Positions 52,157-61,894 are shown, numbered from the stretch's first letter. The stretch: DNA of 64,000 bases from Clostridium sp. KNHs214 (GCF_000744935.1 NZ_JQMW01000011.1:992001-1056000), one strand, 5' to 3'. Program-made: numbers and translations. The notes: a model not told the origin generated them from the sequence alone.

Positions 52157-54016
52157 CTAAGCACTTTCCTTTTCATTATAATACCTAGCTTGTGAATTCC
52201 ACAACTCATAGTATTTGCCCTCTTCATCTTTTATTAGATTTTTGTGATTGCCCTTTTGAATTATTCTTCCCTCGTGAAATACTGCTATCTCATCACAGAA
52301 TCTGCAAGATGAAAGTCTATGTGATATATAAAAAGCCGTTTTTGTGCCTACTATTTCATTAAATTTAGAATAAATTTCAAATTCTGATATAGGATCTAGT
52401 GCTGCTGTAGGCTCGTCTAGTATCATAATAGGTGCATCACGATATAAAGCTCTAGCTAAGGCTATCTTCTGAGCTTCTCCGCCTGAAATTTCTATTCCTT
52501 CTTCATCAAAGTCCTTATATAAGGATGTGTGTACCCCTTTAGACATAGTATTTAATCTTTCTTTTAGTCCAACCTCTTCTACTACATTCACTACAGACTT
52601 TTCATCATAATCTGTTGTTGCTGCAACGTTTTGTCCTAGAGAAAAGGAAAACAGCTTAAAATCTTGAAATACTATTGAAAATAGGCTCATGTATTCCTCA
52701 TAATTATATTTCTTTATGTCTATACCATTTAATAATATCTCCCCTTCATTTGGGTCATACAATCTGCAAAGAAGCTTTATAAAAGTGGTTTTTCCTGAGC
52801 CGTTCATTCCAACTATTGCAAGGCGTTCCCCAATATTTAATTTCATAGAAACATTCTTTAGGACATAAATCTCTGACCCTGGATATTTAAAAGATACATT
52901 TTTAAACTCTATCTGATATTCATCATCATTTCTCTTCTCTACTGGGAGGGTTCCATTATGTTTTTCTCCTTTAATATTTAAAAAATCATAATAAAGTTCT
53001 ACGTATTTATTATTATTAACAATTTCATTAAAAGAGGATAGAACTTCCTTACTTCCAGTCATAAATTGATTTATACTTCCCACATACTTGACTATACTGC
53101 CTATGGTTATAGCGCCAGCTATAGCCTTTAATGCAACAAAGGAATATACCATACCACTAGAAAGTGATGATATTAATGCATCAAATGCACTATATTTTGC
53201 CTTCATATTACCCATTTGATTAAACATTTTTCTTGAGTTTTTATCAAATTTTTTTAACTCATCACTAATTATTGGTATTTCATTATATAGCCTTACTCCT
53301 TTTCCTACATTGTAATCCGATACCATGTCACCATAAAATCCCCAAACTCTATTTAAATCCATTAACTTATTGAAATACTTAAATAATCCCTTTTCAGCTT
53401 TAGATGTTAATTTTAAACTAATTAATGTACCTACAAAAATTACAATTAAAAATACATAAGAAAACCATATAGAATTTATAAATGGTATACCTCCACCTGT
53501 AATTTTGGGTATAAATAAATCTATAACTAAAAAAGTAGATGTTATCACTGTTATTAGTCCTTTTATAAATCTCCCCATCTCCTGTATAATAAGAGGGATA
53601 CCTGCTCCATTCATATTTTGAGCTTCCTTTATCTTTGTACGAAGCTTGTGCACCTCTAGATTTTCCACATATTCATAGTCCATATTTGCTATCTTTTCAC
53701 TTAATTTCATATCTTGATTTTCATATACAATCTCTATGAGCAACCCTTTTAAATGTTCAAGTGCCGTAGAAATAAGATGAATTCCTAAATTTAACAGAAT
53801 AGTTATCCCTACCAACATCTTAAGATTATGAATATTTTTATTTCCAAGTAGTTCATCAATAATTAATGCAGACATATATATATTTATAAAAGGCGAGACA
53901 GATTCAAAAAGTGAATGAAATATAGTAACAGGCAGTACCCAAGGCTGTAATTTATAAACCTCCTTTAAACCAAATCTTAATATTTTAATTTGTTTTTTTA
54001 AATCCCCTTTACGCAT
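52157..54016 (-). CDS. ABC exporter half-transporter (membrane + ATPase), subunit 2
   Basis: 619 residues. Six membrane helices in the first about 330 residues, then the nucleotide-binding domain: Walker A GMNGSGKTT, signature ISGGEAQKIALARALY, Walker B IMILDEPTAALDP and H-loop ISHRLSS. No N-terminal peptidase domain. I start at ATG 54016 (MRKGDLKKQ) behind GTAGGAGGTG; it overlaps the upstream half-transporter gene by 8 bp, so the two should form a heterodimer. Export of a peptide or drug is likely; substrate unknown. Confidence 0.9.
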   Translation of the reverse strand: MRKGDLKKQIKILRFGLKEVYKLQPWVLPVTIFHSLFESVSPFINIYMSALIIDELLGNKNIHNLKMLVGITILLNLGIHLISTALEHLKGLLIEIVYENQDMKLSEKIANMDYEYVENLEVHKLRTKIKEAQNMNGAGIPLIIQEMGRFIKGLITVITSTFLVIDLFIPKITGGGIPFINSIWFSYVFLIVIFVGTLISLKLTSKAEKGLFKYFNKLMDLNRVWGFYGDMVSDYNVGKGVRLYNEIPIISDELKKFDKNSRKMFNQMGNMKAKYSAFDALISSLSSGMVYSFVALKAIAGAITIGSIVKYVGSINQFMTGSKEVLSSFNEIVNNNKYVELYYDFLNIKGEKHNGTLPVEKRNDDEYQIEFKNVSFKYPGSEIYVLKNVSMKLNIGERLAIVGMNGSGKTTFIKLLCRLYDPNEGEILLNGIDIKKYNYEEYMSLFSIVFQDFKLFSFSLGQNVAATTDYDEKSVVNVVEEVGLKERLNTMSKGVHTSLYKDFDEEGIEISGGEAQKIALARALYRDAPIMILDEPTAALDPISEFEIYSKFNEIVGTKTAFYISHRLSSCRFCDEIAVFHEGRIIQKGNHKNLIKDEEGKYYELWNSQARYYNEKESA

Positions 54017-55844
54017 ATTTTTCACCTCCTACATTATTTTTATAATAGTAGCTCTGCATGTCGTACATCTTTCTATATTCTCCCTCTTTATTCATAAGGC
54101 TATAATGGTCTCCTTCTTCTTTTACCGCTCCATTCTCAATAAACACTATCCTGTCACAAAACCTAGTAGAAGATAACCTATGGGATATAAATATGGAAGT
54201 ATGTCCTTTTGTAAGTTCATTATATTTTTGATAAATTTCATTTTCAGCTATAGGGTCCAGTGCTGCTGTAGGCTCGTCTAATATTATAATTGGAGCATCC
54301 TTATATAGTGCTTTGGCAAGCATTAATTTCTGCATCTCTCCCCCTGATAATTCCACAGCATTCTTATGCACAGATTTAATCATTGGAGTTTTCTCTTTCT
54401 TAGGTAGAGACTCTATTTTTTTCATAAGACCTGACAAGTTAAAAACCCTTTGCATTTTCTCCTCATCTATATTTTTTTCTATATCTGGTGCAATATTTCT
54501 CTCAATAGATGTAGGCAAAACATGCATTTCTTGAAATACCACAGAAAACAAAGTATAGTAATTATCTCTATTATAAAACCTGCTTTTCTTACCGTTTATA
54601 TATATTTGTCCTTTTGTAGGAGTGTATAATCCACATATAAGCTTTACTAAAGTGGTTTTACCTGCTCCATTAACCCCTACTAATGCTAATTTTTCTCCTT
54701 TTTTTATGTGTAGATTCATATTCTTAATAGTGTAATCCTCAGCTCCCCCGTATTTATAATACACATTTTTAAGTTCAATATCACAGGGCATTCCATAGGA
54801 AGGAATTTCTATCCCCTGCCCTCTATTCATCTTATCCTCCATCTCTAGATACTCTCTCAAATCACATACATCAAGACTAAAGGAATTTAAGGTATTAATA
54901 TTTTTTACAATGCCTGATAACCATGTAGAAAAACCAGCTACAGCTCCAAAATACATTACAAAATTTCCTATAGCCATCCCTCTATAAATAACTGAATATA
55001 TAAGAAATCCATAGGTTATTCCATCTCTTAAAAGAAGAAGTATTCCATCAACGAAATTAGCAAAATATCTTCTTTTTATATTTTTATTTTTAAAATAAAT
55101 TTCTTTCTTTTGAAAAGTTTTGTACATACTTTTAAACCAAGGAAACATATTATAAATTCTTATATCTTTAGAAGATTTAAAATCTCCTGTTCTTTCTCTT
55201 ATATATCTTATTTTTCTTTGCATTGGCACCGTATTGTTTTTATTTTTGTGCTCATATTTGTTTACATACCTTCCTATAAAATAATTTATTACTGAAGATA
55301 AAATTATAAATATAATTATGAAAGGATGAATAGTAACTATTATGGCTGAATATATTACAAACCCGATCATATTAGAAAATAATTCTATTATAACCTCTAC
55401 TATTGCTTCTGTGGCAGAAGCATTCATCTGCATAGCTCTACTTGCTCTAGATAAATTTTCTTGCCCATCTAAACTATCTACGTTCTCAAAATCTGTATCA
55501 AATGTCTTATTTATTGCTAAGTTCATGTATTTAAATCTGTAGCCTATTTTTCTAAAATAAGTTATAGATTTTGTAGTATTTAAAATTATATTCAAAAGGA
55601 TCATTATAACAACAGGTATGCCTAAATTTATCATAAGCTTAAAAACTGACAAATTAGAAGTTACAGAATCTATTACTATCTTAGGCAAATATATACCTAT
55701 AAGCGGAATAATAACTGTTATTGGGATCTGCACAATAACTAACCACCATAAAGTCTTATCCCATCTCCAAATATTTTTTATTAAATACATAGTGTTAGTA
55801 AATGTTGAATATTTAGCTTTATCCCTTTGAACTTTTTCACTCAT
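54009..55844 (-). CDS. ABC exporter half-transporter (membrane + ATPase), subunit 1
   Basis: 611 residues. Membrane domain with six helices, then Walker A GVNGAGKTT, signature LSGGEMQKLMLAKALY, Walker B IIILDEPTAALDP and H-loop ISHRLSS, all intact, so neither half looks catalytically degenerate. ATG at 55844 behind AAGGGTGATG. Lies downstream of a LytTR-type two-component system but with its own promoter region. Confidence 0.9.
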   Translation of the reverse strand: MSEKVQRDKAKYSTFTNTMYLIKNIWRWDKTLWWLVIVQIPITVIIPLIGIYLPKIVIDSVTSNLSVFKLMINLGIPVVIMILLNIILNTTKSITYFRKIGYRFKYMNLAINKTFDTDFENVDSLDGQENLSRASRAMQMNASATEAIVEVIIELFSNMIGFVIYSAIIVTIHPFIIIFIILSSVINYFIGRYVNKYEHKNKNNTVPMQRKIRYIRERTGDFKSSKDIRIYNMFPWFKSMYKTFQKKEIYFKNKNIKRRYFANFVDGILLLLRDGITYGFLIYSVIYRGMAIGNFVMYFGAVAGFSTWLSGIVKNINTLNSFSLDVCDLREYLEMEDKMNRGQGIEIPSYGMPCDIELKNVYYKYGGAEDYTIKNMNLHIKKGEKLALVGVNGAGKTTLVKLICGLYTPTKGQIYINGKKSRFYNRDNYYTLFSVVFQEMHVLPTSIERNIAPDIEKNIDEEKMQRVFNLSGLMKKIESLPKKEKTPMIKSVHKNAVELSGGEMQKLMLAKALYKDAPIIILDEPTAALDPIAENEIYQKYNELTKGHTSIFISHRLSSTRFCDRIVFIENGAVKEEGDHYSLMNKEGEYRKMYDMQSYYYKNNVGGEKYA

Positions 55845-55875
55845 AACATCATCACCCTTTTTATATTTTTTTGTA

Positions 55876-55906
55876 ATACTACTGCAATTAACTTAGTTAA
55901 TGTAAA
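55876..55906 (-). promoter_or_regulatory. Candidate promoter with palindrome before the ABC exporter
   Basis: Minus-strand TTTACA (55906-55901), 19-nt spacer, TAGTAT (55881-55876). The spacer holds the palindrome ATTAACTTAGTTAAT (55887-55901, 7-bp perfect arms). The long spacer plus dyad suggests regulated initiation; which protein binds is unknown. Confidence 0.4.
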
Positions 55907-56111
55907 CTTTAAAATCTAGAATTAAGTTGGAATTTATACACCAGTTTCTTGATTTAAATTTTAAAAACTCCTACGAAGTTTTGTCCTTCATTTTCAATTT
56001 TAAATTCTAAATTTTTTTACCCCTAATTGCTCATTGATTATTAATTACAAATTACAGGTAACCATTCATTACCCTAGCTATATAATATCAATACGAAGAT
56101 TTTAATGTATA

Positions 56112-56153
56112 AAAAAAGCACCAATGGTTATATTTAAAACACCAATGGTACTA
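56112..56153 (-). terminator. Terminator of the LytTR/GHKL two-component operon
   Basis: On the minus strand GTACCATTGGT pairs with ACCATTGGTGC (one central mismatch) and is followed by seven T. The stem also reads as a 21-bp-spaced direct repeat, but the T run favours a terminator. It begins at the stop of the kinase gene. Confidence 0.75.
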
Positions 56154-56885
56154 TATAGATAAAATAATCTCCGTTGCAAATACACCTTCTTCATTTTGCC
56201 TATTTATAAATCCATCATATTTAGCCACAATGCTATCTACTCTTTTTAGTCCAAAGCCATGGTTTATCCCTATTTTCGTGCTTACATATCCTAGACTTGT
56301 CTTTTTAACTTTTCCTCCACTAGAATTTGTTATAGAAATATATAACTGCTTTTTCATCTCTCTTATGTATACCCTTATAAATCTTTCATCAGGATTTTCT
56401 ATCTTAAGAGTAGCTTCCATAGCATTATCCATTAAGTTTCCAATGATAATACATAAATCTATATCTGCTACTTGAAGGTTCTTAGGCACTATTGCCTTAG
56501 CATTCATATTTATCTTTTGGCTAATTGCTAGGGATAGTTTACTATTCAGTATTGCATCCACCATTATATTTCCTGTTTTTAAAACTCTATCTATTTGGGT
56601 CAAATCCTTATCTAAATCGTTGAAGTAATTTTTCATGTCCTCATATCTTCCTAATTCAAGATACGCTTTCATGGTCTGTATATGATTGTGATAATCATGC
56701 CTCCAGCCCCTCATTTTTCTATAAATATTTTCCACCTCGTTATAGTGCTTTGCTATAAGATCATCTTGATAATCAGAGATACGCTTGTCCACTAATTTAA
56801 ATAGTATGTATCTAATTAAAAAAAACAAGAGAACAATTAAAATTATAATAGCTACAATTATAAGGATAATACCCCTACTACTCAT
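56151..56885 (-). CDS. GHKL sensor histidine kinase (VirS/AgrC-like)
   Basis: 244 residues. One N-terminal membrane helix (IILIIVAIIILIVLLFFLI), a short coiled coil, the phospho-acceptor region YRKMRGWRHDYHNHI and a GHKL ATPase domain (N box IIGNLMDNAMEA, ITNSSGG, HGFGLKRV). It lacks the multi-helix sensor of AgrC, so it probably needs a partner or senses through its single helix. ATG at 56885 overlaps the regulator's stop by 8 bp. Confidence 0.9.
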   Translation of the reverse strand: MSSRGIILIIVAIIILIVLLFFLIRYILFKLVDKRISDYQDDLIAKHYNEVENIYRKMRGWRHDYHNHIQTMKAYLELGRYEDMKNYFNDLDKDLTQIDRVLKTGNIMVDAILNSKLSLAISQKINMNAKAIVPKNLQVADIDLCIIIGNLMDNAMEATLKIENPDERFIRVYIREMKKQLYISITNSSGGKVKKTSLGYVSTKIGINHGFGLKRVDSIVAKYDGFINRQNEEGVFATEIILSI

Positions 56886-57606
56886 CTATATCACCTCTAA
56901 AATACTTTATAAATGCCACATTGGTATCCTGATATCTTCTCCTACTTACAGGAATAATTTCTCCATTATCTAATTCTAACTGTGTACTTTTTATAGAATT
57001 TATATACCTAAGTCCCACCACATAGGATCTATGACATCTTACAAACATATTCTTATCCAGCTCTTTTTCTATAGTCCCTATGCTTTTTCTAGTGGTATAT
57101 TTATTCTGCAGGGTATTTATCTCTATATAATGAGCAAAAGCCTCGATGTAAAGTATATCCTTCTGATTTATTTTATTAAATTCACCCTCTGCCTCTATAA
57201 GAATTGCTTTTTCTTCCTTTGAAATTTTATCTAAGGCTCTATCTAAACATTCATATAGCTTTTCTTCTTTTATTGGCTTTATTAAATAATTTATTGCTTC
57301 CACATCATAGCCTGCTTGAATATAATCAGTAACTGCTGTTATAAATATTATCTTTACATCACTGTTTTCATTTCGTACCTTCTTGGCAAGTTCAATACCG
57401 TTTTTTCCTGGCATTTGAACATCTAATAAAAGTATTTCATGTCTTTTGTCCATACTCCATTTAAAATAAAAGCTTTCAGCATTATAAAAGTTTTCTATGC
57501 TTACCCTTATCCCCTTAGAACTTGACCATTTTTTAACATATTTATTCAAAAGTTCTAATTGTACCTTTTCATCTTCAATAATAGCAATACTCACTCTATC
57601 TAGCAT
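56878..57606 (-). CDS. LytTR-family response regulator
   Basis: 242 residues. Receiver domain with IIEDEKVQ, phospho-acceptor Asp in ILLLDVQMPGKNG and Lys in YLIKPIKEE, then a LytTR DNA-binding domain (DILYIEAFAHYIEI, MFVRCHRSYVVG, IIPVSRRRYQ). Such regulators usually activate nearby transporter or peptide genes; here the ABC exporter downstream is the obvious candidate. ATG at 57606 with GGGGTGAG. Confidence 0.94.
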   Translation of the reverse strand: MLDRVSIAIIEDEKVQLELLNKYVKKWSSSKGIRVSIENFYNAESFYFKWSMDKRHEILLLDVQMPGKNGIELAKKVRNENSDVKIIFITAVTDYIQAGYDVEAINYLIKPIKEEKLYECLDRALDKISKEEKAILIEAEGEFNKINQKDILYIEAFAHYIEINTLQNKYTTRKSIGTIEKELDKNMFVRCHRSYVVGLRYINSIKSTQLELDNGEIIPVSRRRYQDTNVAFIKYFRGDIDE

Positions 57607-57793
57607 TTTCTCACCCCACTATAATGAATTATAACACATTTATGTATGTTCATTACATTCTGTAAATTACCTAGCTCCATGAATTTTCATTGCTACAATT
57701 TGAATTTAATAATTATTACATGTCTAAATTAAGTCTTAAGACAAATGAAAAAAGCACTGCATCCTACCAAGAAAATGTTACCCTATTTTTAAA

Positions 57794-58564
57794 TTATTCT
57801 TTTACCCAGTAACTACTGCAATCATCAGAACGTTCAAGAAAACCATACTCTATAAGTGACCTTCTAATAGTTGCATAATCCTCATATATTCTTTTTAAAA
57901 TTCTATTTATTTCTTTTTCAGAGTATTTCTTTCCTTTGGAAAAATTCTTAACTATTTCAGATAAAATTATTAATTTTTTCTTTTCCTTAGCAGGAAATGT
58001 TTTTATCGCTCCACTTTCATCCATATAAATTTTAATTGTACTTTTTCTTTCCTTATCAGTAATGTTATATCTATCATCTAGTGTAGTTGCTGTTTTATGT
58101 GCATCACATAGAGTATCTTTATCCAATTTATTCACCTTTTTCTTTGTGTTTAATGCTAGTAATTCCATTATAGATAAAAATAATTTTGCTTGTTTTTCTT
58201 TTTCACGTAACTTATAGCGATGATTTCTTATAGTAGACTGTGCTACACCTAACTTTTCAGCAATCTCCTTATCAGTTAATCCTGAAGCCATTAGTACTAA
58301 AAGTTCTCTTTGAACCTGTGATATACCTGTAAATGCTGGGTTCATACCTAATAAATATTCTAAGGTAGAACCATGTTTTTCTAATATATGCATCTCTGTA
58401 GCTTTTCTTGAATCATAAAGAATAGAATCTATTTCATATATTCTTCCCTTTGCAAATTCTTCCTCACAAATTATACATTTATAGCCTTCCTCTAACTCTA
58501 TATACCCTTTTTTCACCTCTTCAATAGTTGCATCCCAAAATAATTCTTTATTATTTTCCTTCAT
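57794..58564 (-). CDS. LuxR-type helix-turn-helix / DUF2087 regulator
   Basis: 256 residues. A short region with a Cys pair (YKCIICEEEF) and a later His motif (HILEKHG) could bind zinc. A LuxR-like helix-turn-helix follows (LMASGLTDKEIAEKLGVAQSTIRNH) at about residues 95-120. The C-terminal about 70 residues match DUF2087 (KKYSEKEINRILKRIYEDYATIRRSLIEYGFLERS). ATG 58564 with AGGGGAG 9 nt upstream is preferred to an overlapping TTG. Target genes unknown. Confidence 0.82.
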   Translation of the reverse strand: MKENNKELFWDATIEEVKKGYIELEEGYKCIICEEEFAKGRIYEIDSILYDSRKATEMHILEKHGSTLEYLLGMNPAFTGISQVQRELLVLMASGLTDKEIAEKLGVAQSTIRNHRYKLREKEKQAKLFLSIMELLALNTKKKVNKLDKDTLCDAHKTATTLDDRYNITDKERKSTIKIYMDESGAIKTFPAKEKKKLIILSEIVKNFSKGKKYSEKEINRILKRIYEDYATIRRSLIEYGFLERSDDCSSYWVKE

Positions 58565-58680
58565 ACTATTCAACTCCCCTATTTCATATATTTCTATATA
58601 AATTATAGGTGAAATTCAGCATTTTGTCTATATATAAATAAACTTTTATTCATTTTGCCTACATATTATTTAATTATTAA

Positions 58681-58714
58681 CACAAAAATTAGTAGCCCTT
58701 TCTAAGAGCTACTA
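58681..58714 (-). terminator. Distal terminator downstream of murE
   Basis: Stem TAGTAGC/GCTACTA with minus-strand TTTTTG. Separated from the murE stop by a truncated MITE-A, which seems to have been inserted between gene and terminator. Confidence 0.6.
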
Positions 58715-58760
58715 TTATAAATGTTTTTTCATATAATTCCTATAATGAATAATATACAAT

Positions 58761-58889
58761 AATTATCCCACAAAAAGTATTACATTACTTGAATTATGAA
58801 ATTTCTCTGGAATGAGTTGCATAAGGAGCAAAGAAACTATTTAAATTTAATTTTAGAAATTCTTCTTTTAGACAGATAAAATTATTGTA
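58761..58889. mobile_element. MITE family A, truncated copy (A5)
   Basis: Left half of the long form, from AATTATCCCACAA to GATAAAATTATTGTA, where similarity ends before the GC-rich core. No right end and no target duplication remain. Lies between the murE stop and its terminator. Confidence 0.8.
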
Positions 58890-58913
58890 TAATATCCAAA
58901 TTAAAATATATTC

Positions 58914-60362
58914 TCATTTAAAACTCTTTACTATCTCTGCATCATCAAAGTGTATAAGTTTTTCCCCAACAATCTGATAATTTTCATGTCCTTTTCCAGC
59001 AATAATAACTATGTCACCAGTTCTAGCTGTATTAAGAGCTGCATATATAGCCTGTTTTCTATCTTGAATTTTCTCATATATGCAGTTAGTTTTTTTAATT
59101 CCTACTTCAATGTCATTTATGATACCTGTAGGATTTTCATTTCTTGGGTTGTCAGAAGTTATAAAACACATATCTGCAAACTCTCCCCCCATTTCTCCCA
59201 TAATAGGCCGTTTGGTTTTATCTCTATTACCACCACAACCAAATACTAAAATAATCCTATTTTTAGTTAATTCTCTTGCAGTACTCAATACATTCTTAAG
59301 GGCATCAGGAGTATGAGCATAATCTACTATAGTCAGATAGTCCTTATTATTGGGAACTACCTGAAACCTCCCAGCTACACCAGTAATATTACTTATTTCT
59401 TCAATAATTATATCTAAAGGTATACATAGAAAATAACAAGCTGCAATAGCTGCCAAAGCATTATAAACGCTAAATTTCCCAGGGATTTTTAACCTTACTT
59501 TCTTTAAAACACCATGAAAATCCAATATAAAGTTTACACCTTCAAGGGAATAACATATATCTCTTGCCTTAAAATCACAAGAGTTATGGATTCCATAGGT
59601 TATAATGTCACATTTAGCATTTTGTTTTATATCCCACGAAACTTTATCGTCATAATTAATAATTCCAAGCCTACACATTTTAAATAATTTTATTTTAGCG
59701 TTTTTATAATTTTCCATTGTTCCATGCTCTTCCAAATGATCTTGAGTTAAATTTGTAAATATGCCAATATCAAAATCACATTTATAAACTCTATAATTAT
59801 TCAGCGCAGATGAACTAACTTCCATTACTACATCTTCAACGCCTAATTCAATCATTTCATTAAATGACTCTTGAAGTTCAATAGCATCTGGAGTTGTGGG
59901 GTTTTTCTTTTGGGTTTTTAGTGTTTTATTTCCAATACGATTTTCAATAGTACCAATAACTCCAACTTTACGCCCAAGACCTTCTAATATTTTTGATATA
60001 AAGATAGCCACAGAAGTCTTTCCATTTGTTCCTGTAACACCTATAAGATTGAATTTTTTAGAAGGCTCATTATAATAAGTATTTGCAATACTAGCTACTA
60101 CAACTTTTGTATTTTGAACTTTAATAATAGTAATATTCTCTGGAATGTTCTGCACTTCATGTTCCACCACCAATGCAATGGCACCAGCATTAACCGCTGC
60201 ACAGGCATAATCATGCCTGTCTATATTTCTATTTTTTACACATACAAATAATGCATTAGATTTAACTCTTCTAGAATCCCATGCAATACTGTGGATATCT
60301 ATTTCATCTGAGCCTCTCATTATTGTGTATGGAATATTAATTAATAATTCCTTTACTTTCAT
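58914..60362 (-). CDS. murE: UDP-N-acetylmuramoyl-tripeptide synthetase (MurE family)
   Basis: 482 residues. Mur ligase: N-terminal UDP-binding domain (DSRRVKSNALFVCVKN), ATP loop GVTGTNGKTS, carbamylated-Lys region, and the C-terminal motif SDNPRNENP, the DNPR signature of enzymes adding meso-diaminopimelate to UDP-MurNAc-L-Ala-D-Glu. ATG 60362 (MKVKELLI) with GGAGG 6 nt upstream is chosen. It stands alone rather than in a dcw cluster, so it may be a second MurE copy; that would need the rest of the genome. Confidence 0.92.
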   Translation of the reverse strand: MKVKELLINIPYTIMRGSDEIDIHSIAWDSRRVKSNALFVCVKNRNIDRHDYACAAVNAGAIALVVEHEVQNIPENITIIKVQNTKVVVASIANTYYNEPSKKFNLIGVTGTNGKTSVAIFISKILEGLGRKVGVIGTIENRIGNKTLKTQKKNPTTPDAIELQESFNEMIELGVEDVVMEVSSSALNNYRVYKCDFDIGIFTNLTQDHLEEHGTMENYKNAKIKLFKMCRLGIINYDDKVSWDIKQNAKCDIITYGIHNSCDFKARDICYSLEGVNFILDFHGVLKKVRLKIPGKFSVYNALAAIAACYFLCIPLDIIIEEISNITGVAGRFQVVPNNKDYLTIVDYAHTPDALKNVLSTARELTKNRIILVFGCGGNRDKTKRPIMGEMGGEFADMCFITSDNPRNENPTGIINDIEVGIKKTNCIYEKIQDRKQAIYAALNTARTGDIVIIAGKGHENYQIVGEKLIHFDDAEIVKSFK

Positions 60363-60566
60363 ATACATCCTCCAATGAACCTATTCTCTGATTATCTATA
60401 AGTAATACTTCCTCTTCTACAAATGCAGTAAGTAACGTTAAATAAGTTTATAGCTTACATTTTATAATACAGCTTTATATAATCTATTATATTGATATTT
60501 TTTACTAGTTTTATAGTTAAAATTGCCATAAACATTGTAAAAAATGCTTTATATCATTATAAATTT

Positions 60567-60613
60567 AAAGAGCGTACATAGATTTGATTTACACAAATCT
60601 ATGTACGCTCTTT
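60567..60613. terminator. Strong terminator after the MerR-methyltransferase gene
   Basis: Perfect 20-bp stem AAAGAGCGTACATAGATTTG and its complement, 7-nt loop. It begins inside the stop codon of the gene at 60612. Confidence 0.9.
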
Positions 60614-61658
60614 AATTTACTTCTATTATATAATTAAACTCATCTATTTTTTTATATTTTAATTCTTTATTGAATTTTGAGAATTCAGCTTCTAGAAAAT
60701 CAATATACGAATAATACTCATCTCTTACTTCATCTATTTGTTCTTTAGATAACCTTTTTACAACATTTATTTCTCCCTGTTTATCTTTAAACATCAAATC
60801 TCCAATAATTATTTTTCCATTATTTCTTAATACTCTAAGCATTTCTCTTATAGCTATAGACTTTTCATCATTATTTAAATGATGAAAAGCATATGTGGAG
60901 ACTATGATATCAAAACATTTATCACTATAAGGTATTTTTAAAAACTCTCCTAATCTAACCTTTAACTTTGGATATTTTTCTTTTGCAACTCGAAGCATCT
61001 CTCTAGATTGATCTATTCCTACTATATCATAATCATTCTCTAAAAATTTACCAGCTAAATTCCCTGTTCCAACGCCTATCTCTAATATACGAGAATCATT
61101 TATTATGGAACTTACAGCTAAATTATATACATTTTCTAATATTAAGTTATAATTTTCATATATCTTAAGCGCTCCTTTATCTTTCATTACAGATTCATCA
61201 TAACTATCAGCCCAACTATTAAAATCCCATCTGTCCTTCCAACTATTTTTAATTTCACTTAATTCATTAGCACTTTTTATAATATCTAATATATTATCAT
61301 CTGCCTTACACTCATCTGATTCATAAATATTATCTATTATGCTTTCAAGAGAATTTCTTACAACATTTAATCTATCAATTTCATTACTTACAATCTGCCA
61401 CTCCCTATTAAAGTGATTTAAATAGTTACTGCTATTATTATTAAGCATTATGTCTTTTATATCTTTAATTGTTAAACCTACAGACCTATATAATAATATT
61501 GCCTGCAGCTTCATTATATCTTCCTCGGTAAATTTTCTATACTCATTGTCTACATTTCTTAAAGGAGCTAATAATCCTTTTTTCTCATAATGCCTAATTT
61601 TATTAGCTGTTATATCAAACATATTAGCCACTTCATTTATGCTATAATAATTTTTCAT
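60612..61658 (-). CDS. MerR-family regulator fused to a SAM methyltransferase
   Basis: 348 residues. Residues 1-75 are a MerR DNA-binding domain (YSINEVANMFDITANKIRHYEKKGLL, RKFTEEDIMKL, GLTIKDIKDIML), followed by a coiled coil (about 80-115). From about residue 150 comes a class I methyltransferase with RILEIGVGTGNLAGKF (motif I), IVGIDQSREML and IIVSTYAFHHLNN. The methyltransferase domain could sense or modify a small ligand, making the protein a self-contained sensor-enzyme. Its own promoter is a MerR-type 19-bp-spacer promoter, pointing to autoregulation. ATG at 61658 behind AAGGAGATGAG. Confidence 0.9.
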   Translation of the reverse strand: MKNYYSINEVANMFDITANKIRHYEKKGLLAPLRNVDNEYRKFTEEDIMKLQAILLYRSVGLTIKDIKDIMLNNNSSNYLNHFNREWQIVSNEIDRLNVVRNSLESIIDNIYESDECKADDNILDIIKSANELSEIKNSWKDRWDFNSWADSYDESVMKDKGALKIYENYNLILENVYNLAVSSIINDSRILEIGVGTGNLAGKFLENDYDIVGIDQSREMLRVAKEKYPKLKVRLGEFLKIPYSDKCFDIIVSTYAFHHLNNDEKSIAIREMLRVLRNNGKIIIGDLMFKDKQGEINVVKRLSKEQIDEVRDEYYSYIDFLEAEFSKFNKELKYKKIDEFNYIIEVN

Positions 61659-61682
61659 ATTCTCTCATCTCCTTCAAGTGTT

Positions 61683-61713
61683 ATTCTAAACCTTAGCCTT
61701 GGACTAAGGTCAA
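61683..61713 (-). promoter_or_regulatory. MerR-type promoter with operator dyad
   Basis: Minus-strand -35 TTGACC (61713-61708), 19-nt spacer, -10 TAGAAT (61688-61683). The spacer contains the dyad CCTTAGTCCAAGGCTAAGG. The 19-bp spacing with a centred dyad is the hallmark of promoters that MerR-family activators untwist. Confidence 0.85.
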
Positions 61714-61894
61714 GAAGGAAATATATATTTTGTATTGAAATTCAATTCTAAATACTGCTGTAAACTATTTTTATTAGTAAATATTAAATTGAATAATTTC
61801 AATTTAACACAAACATATGTTGACTTTAATGATAAAATAAAATCTTTAGTCCTTTTGCAATCTGCTACTGGGAAATCAGGAGTAGTTCAAGTTT

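Noticed and set aside
56119-56149. Direct repeats CACCAATGGT with 21-bp period as LytTR binding boxes
   Set aside because: The spacing fits LytTR sites, but the two copies pair as a hairpin directly followed by seven T at the end of the kinase gene, so a terminator explains them better.
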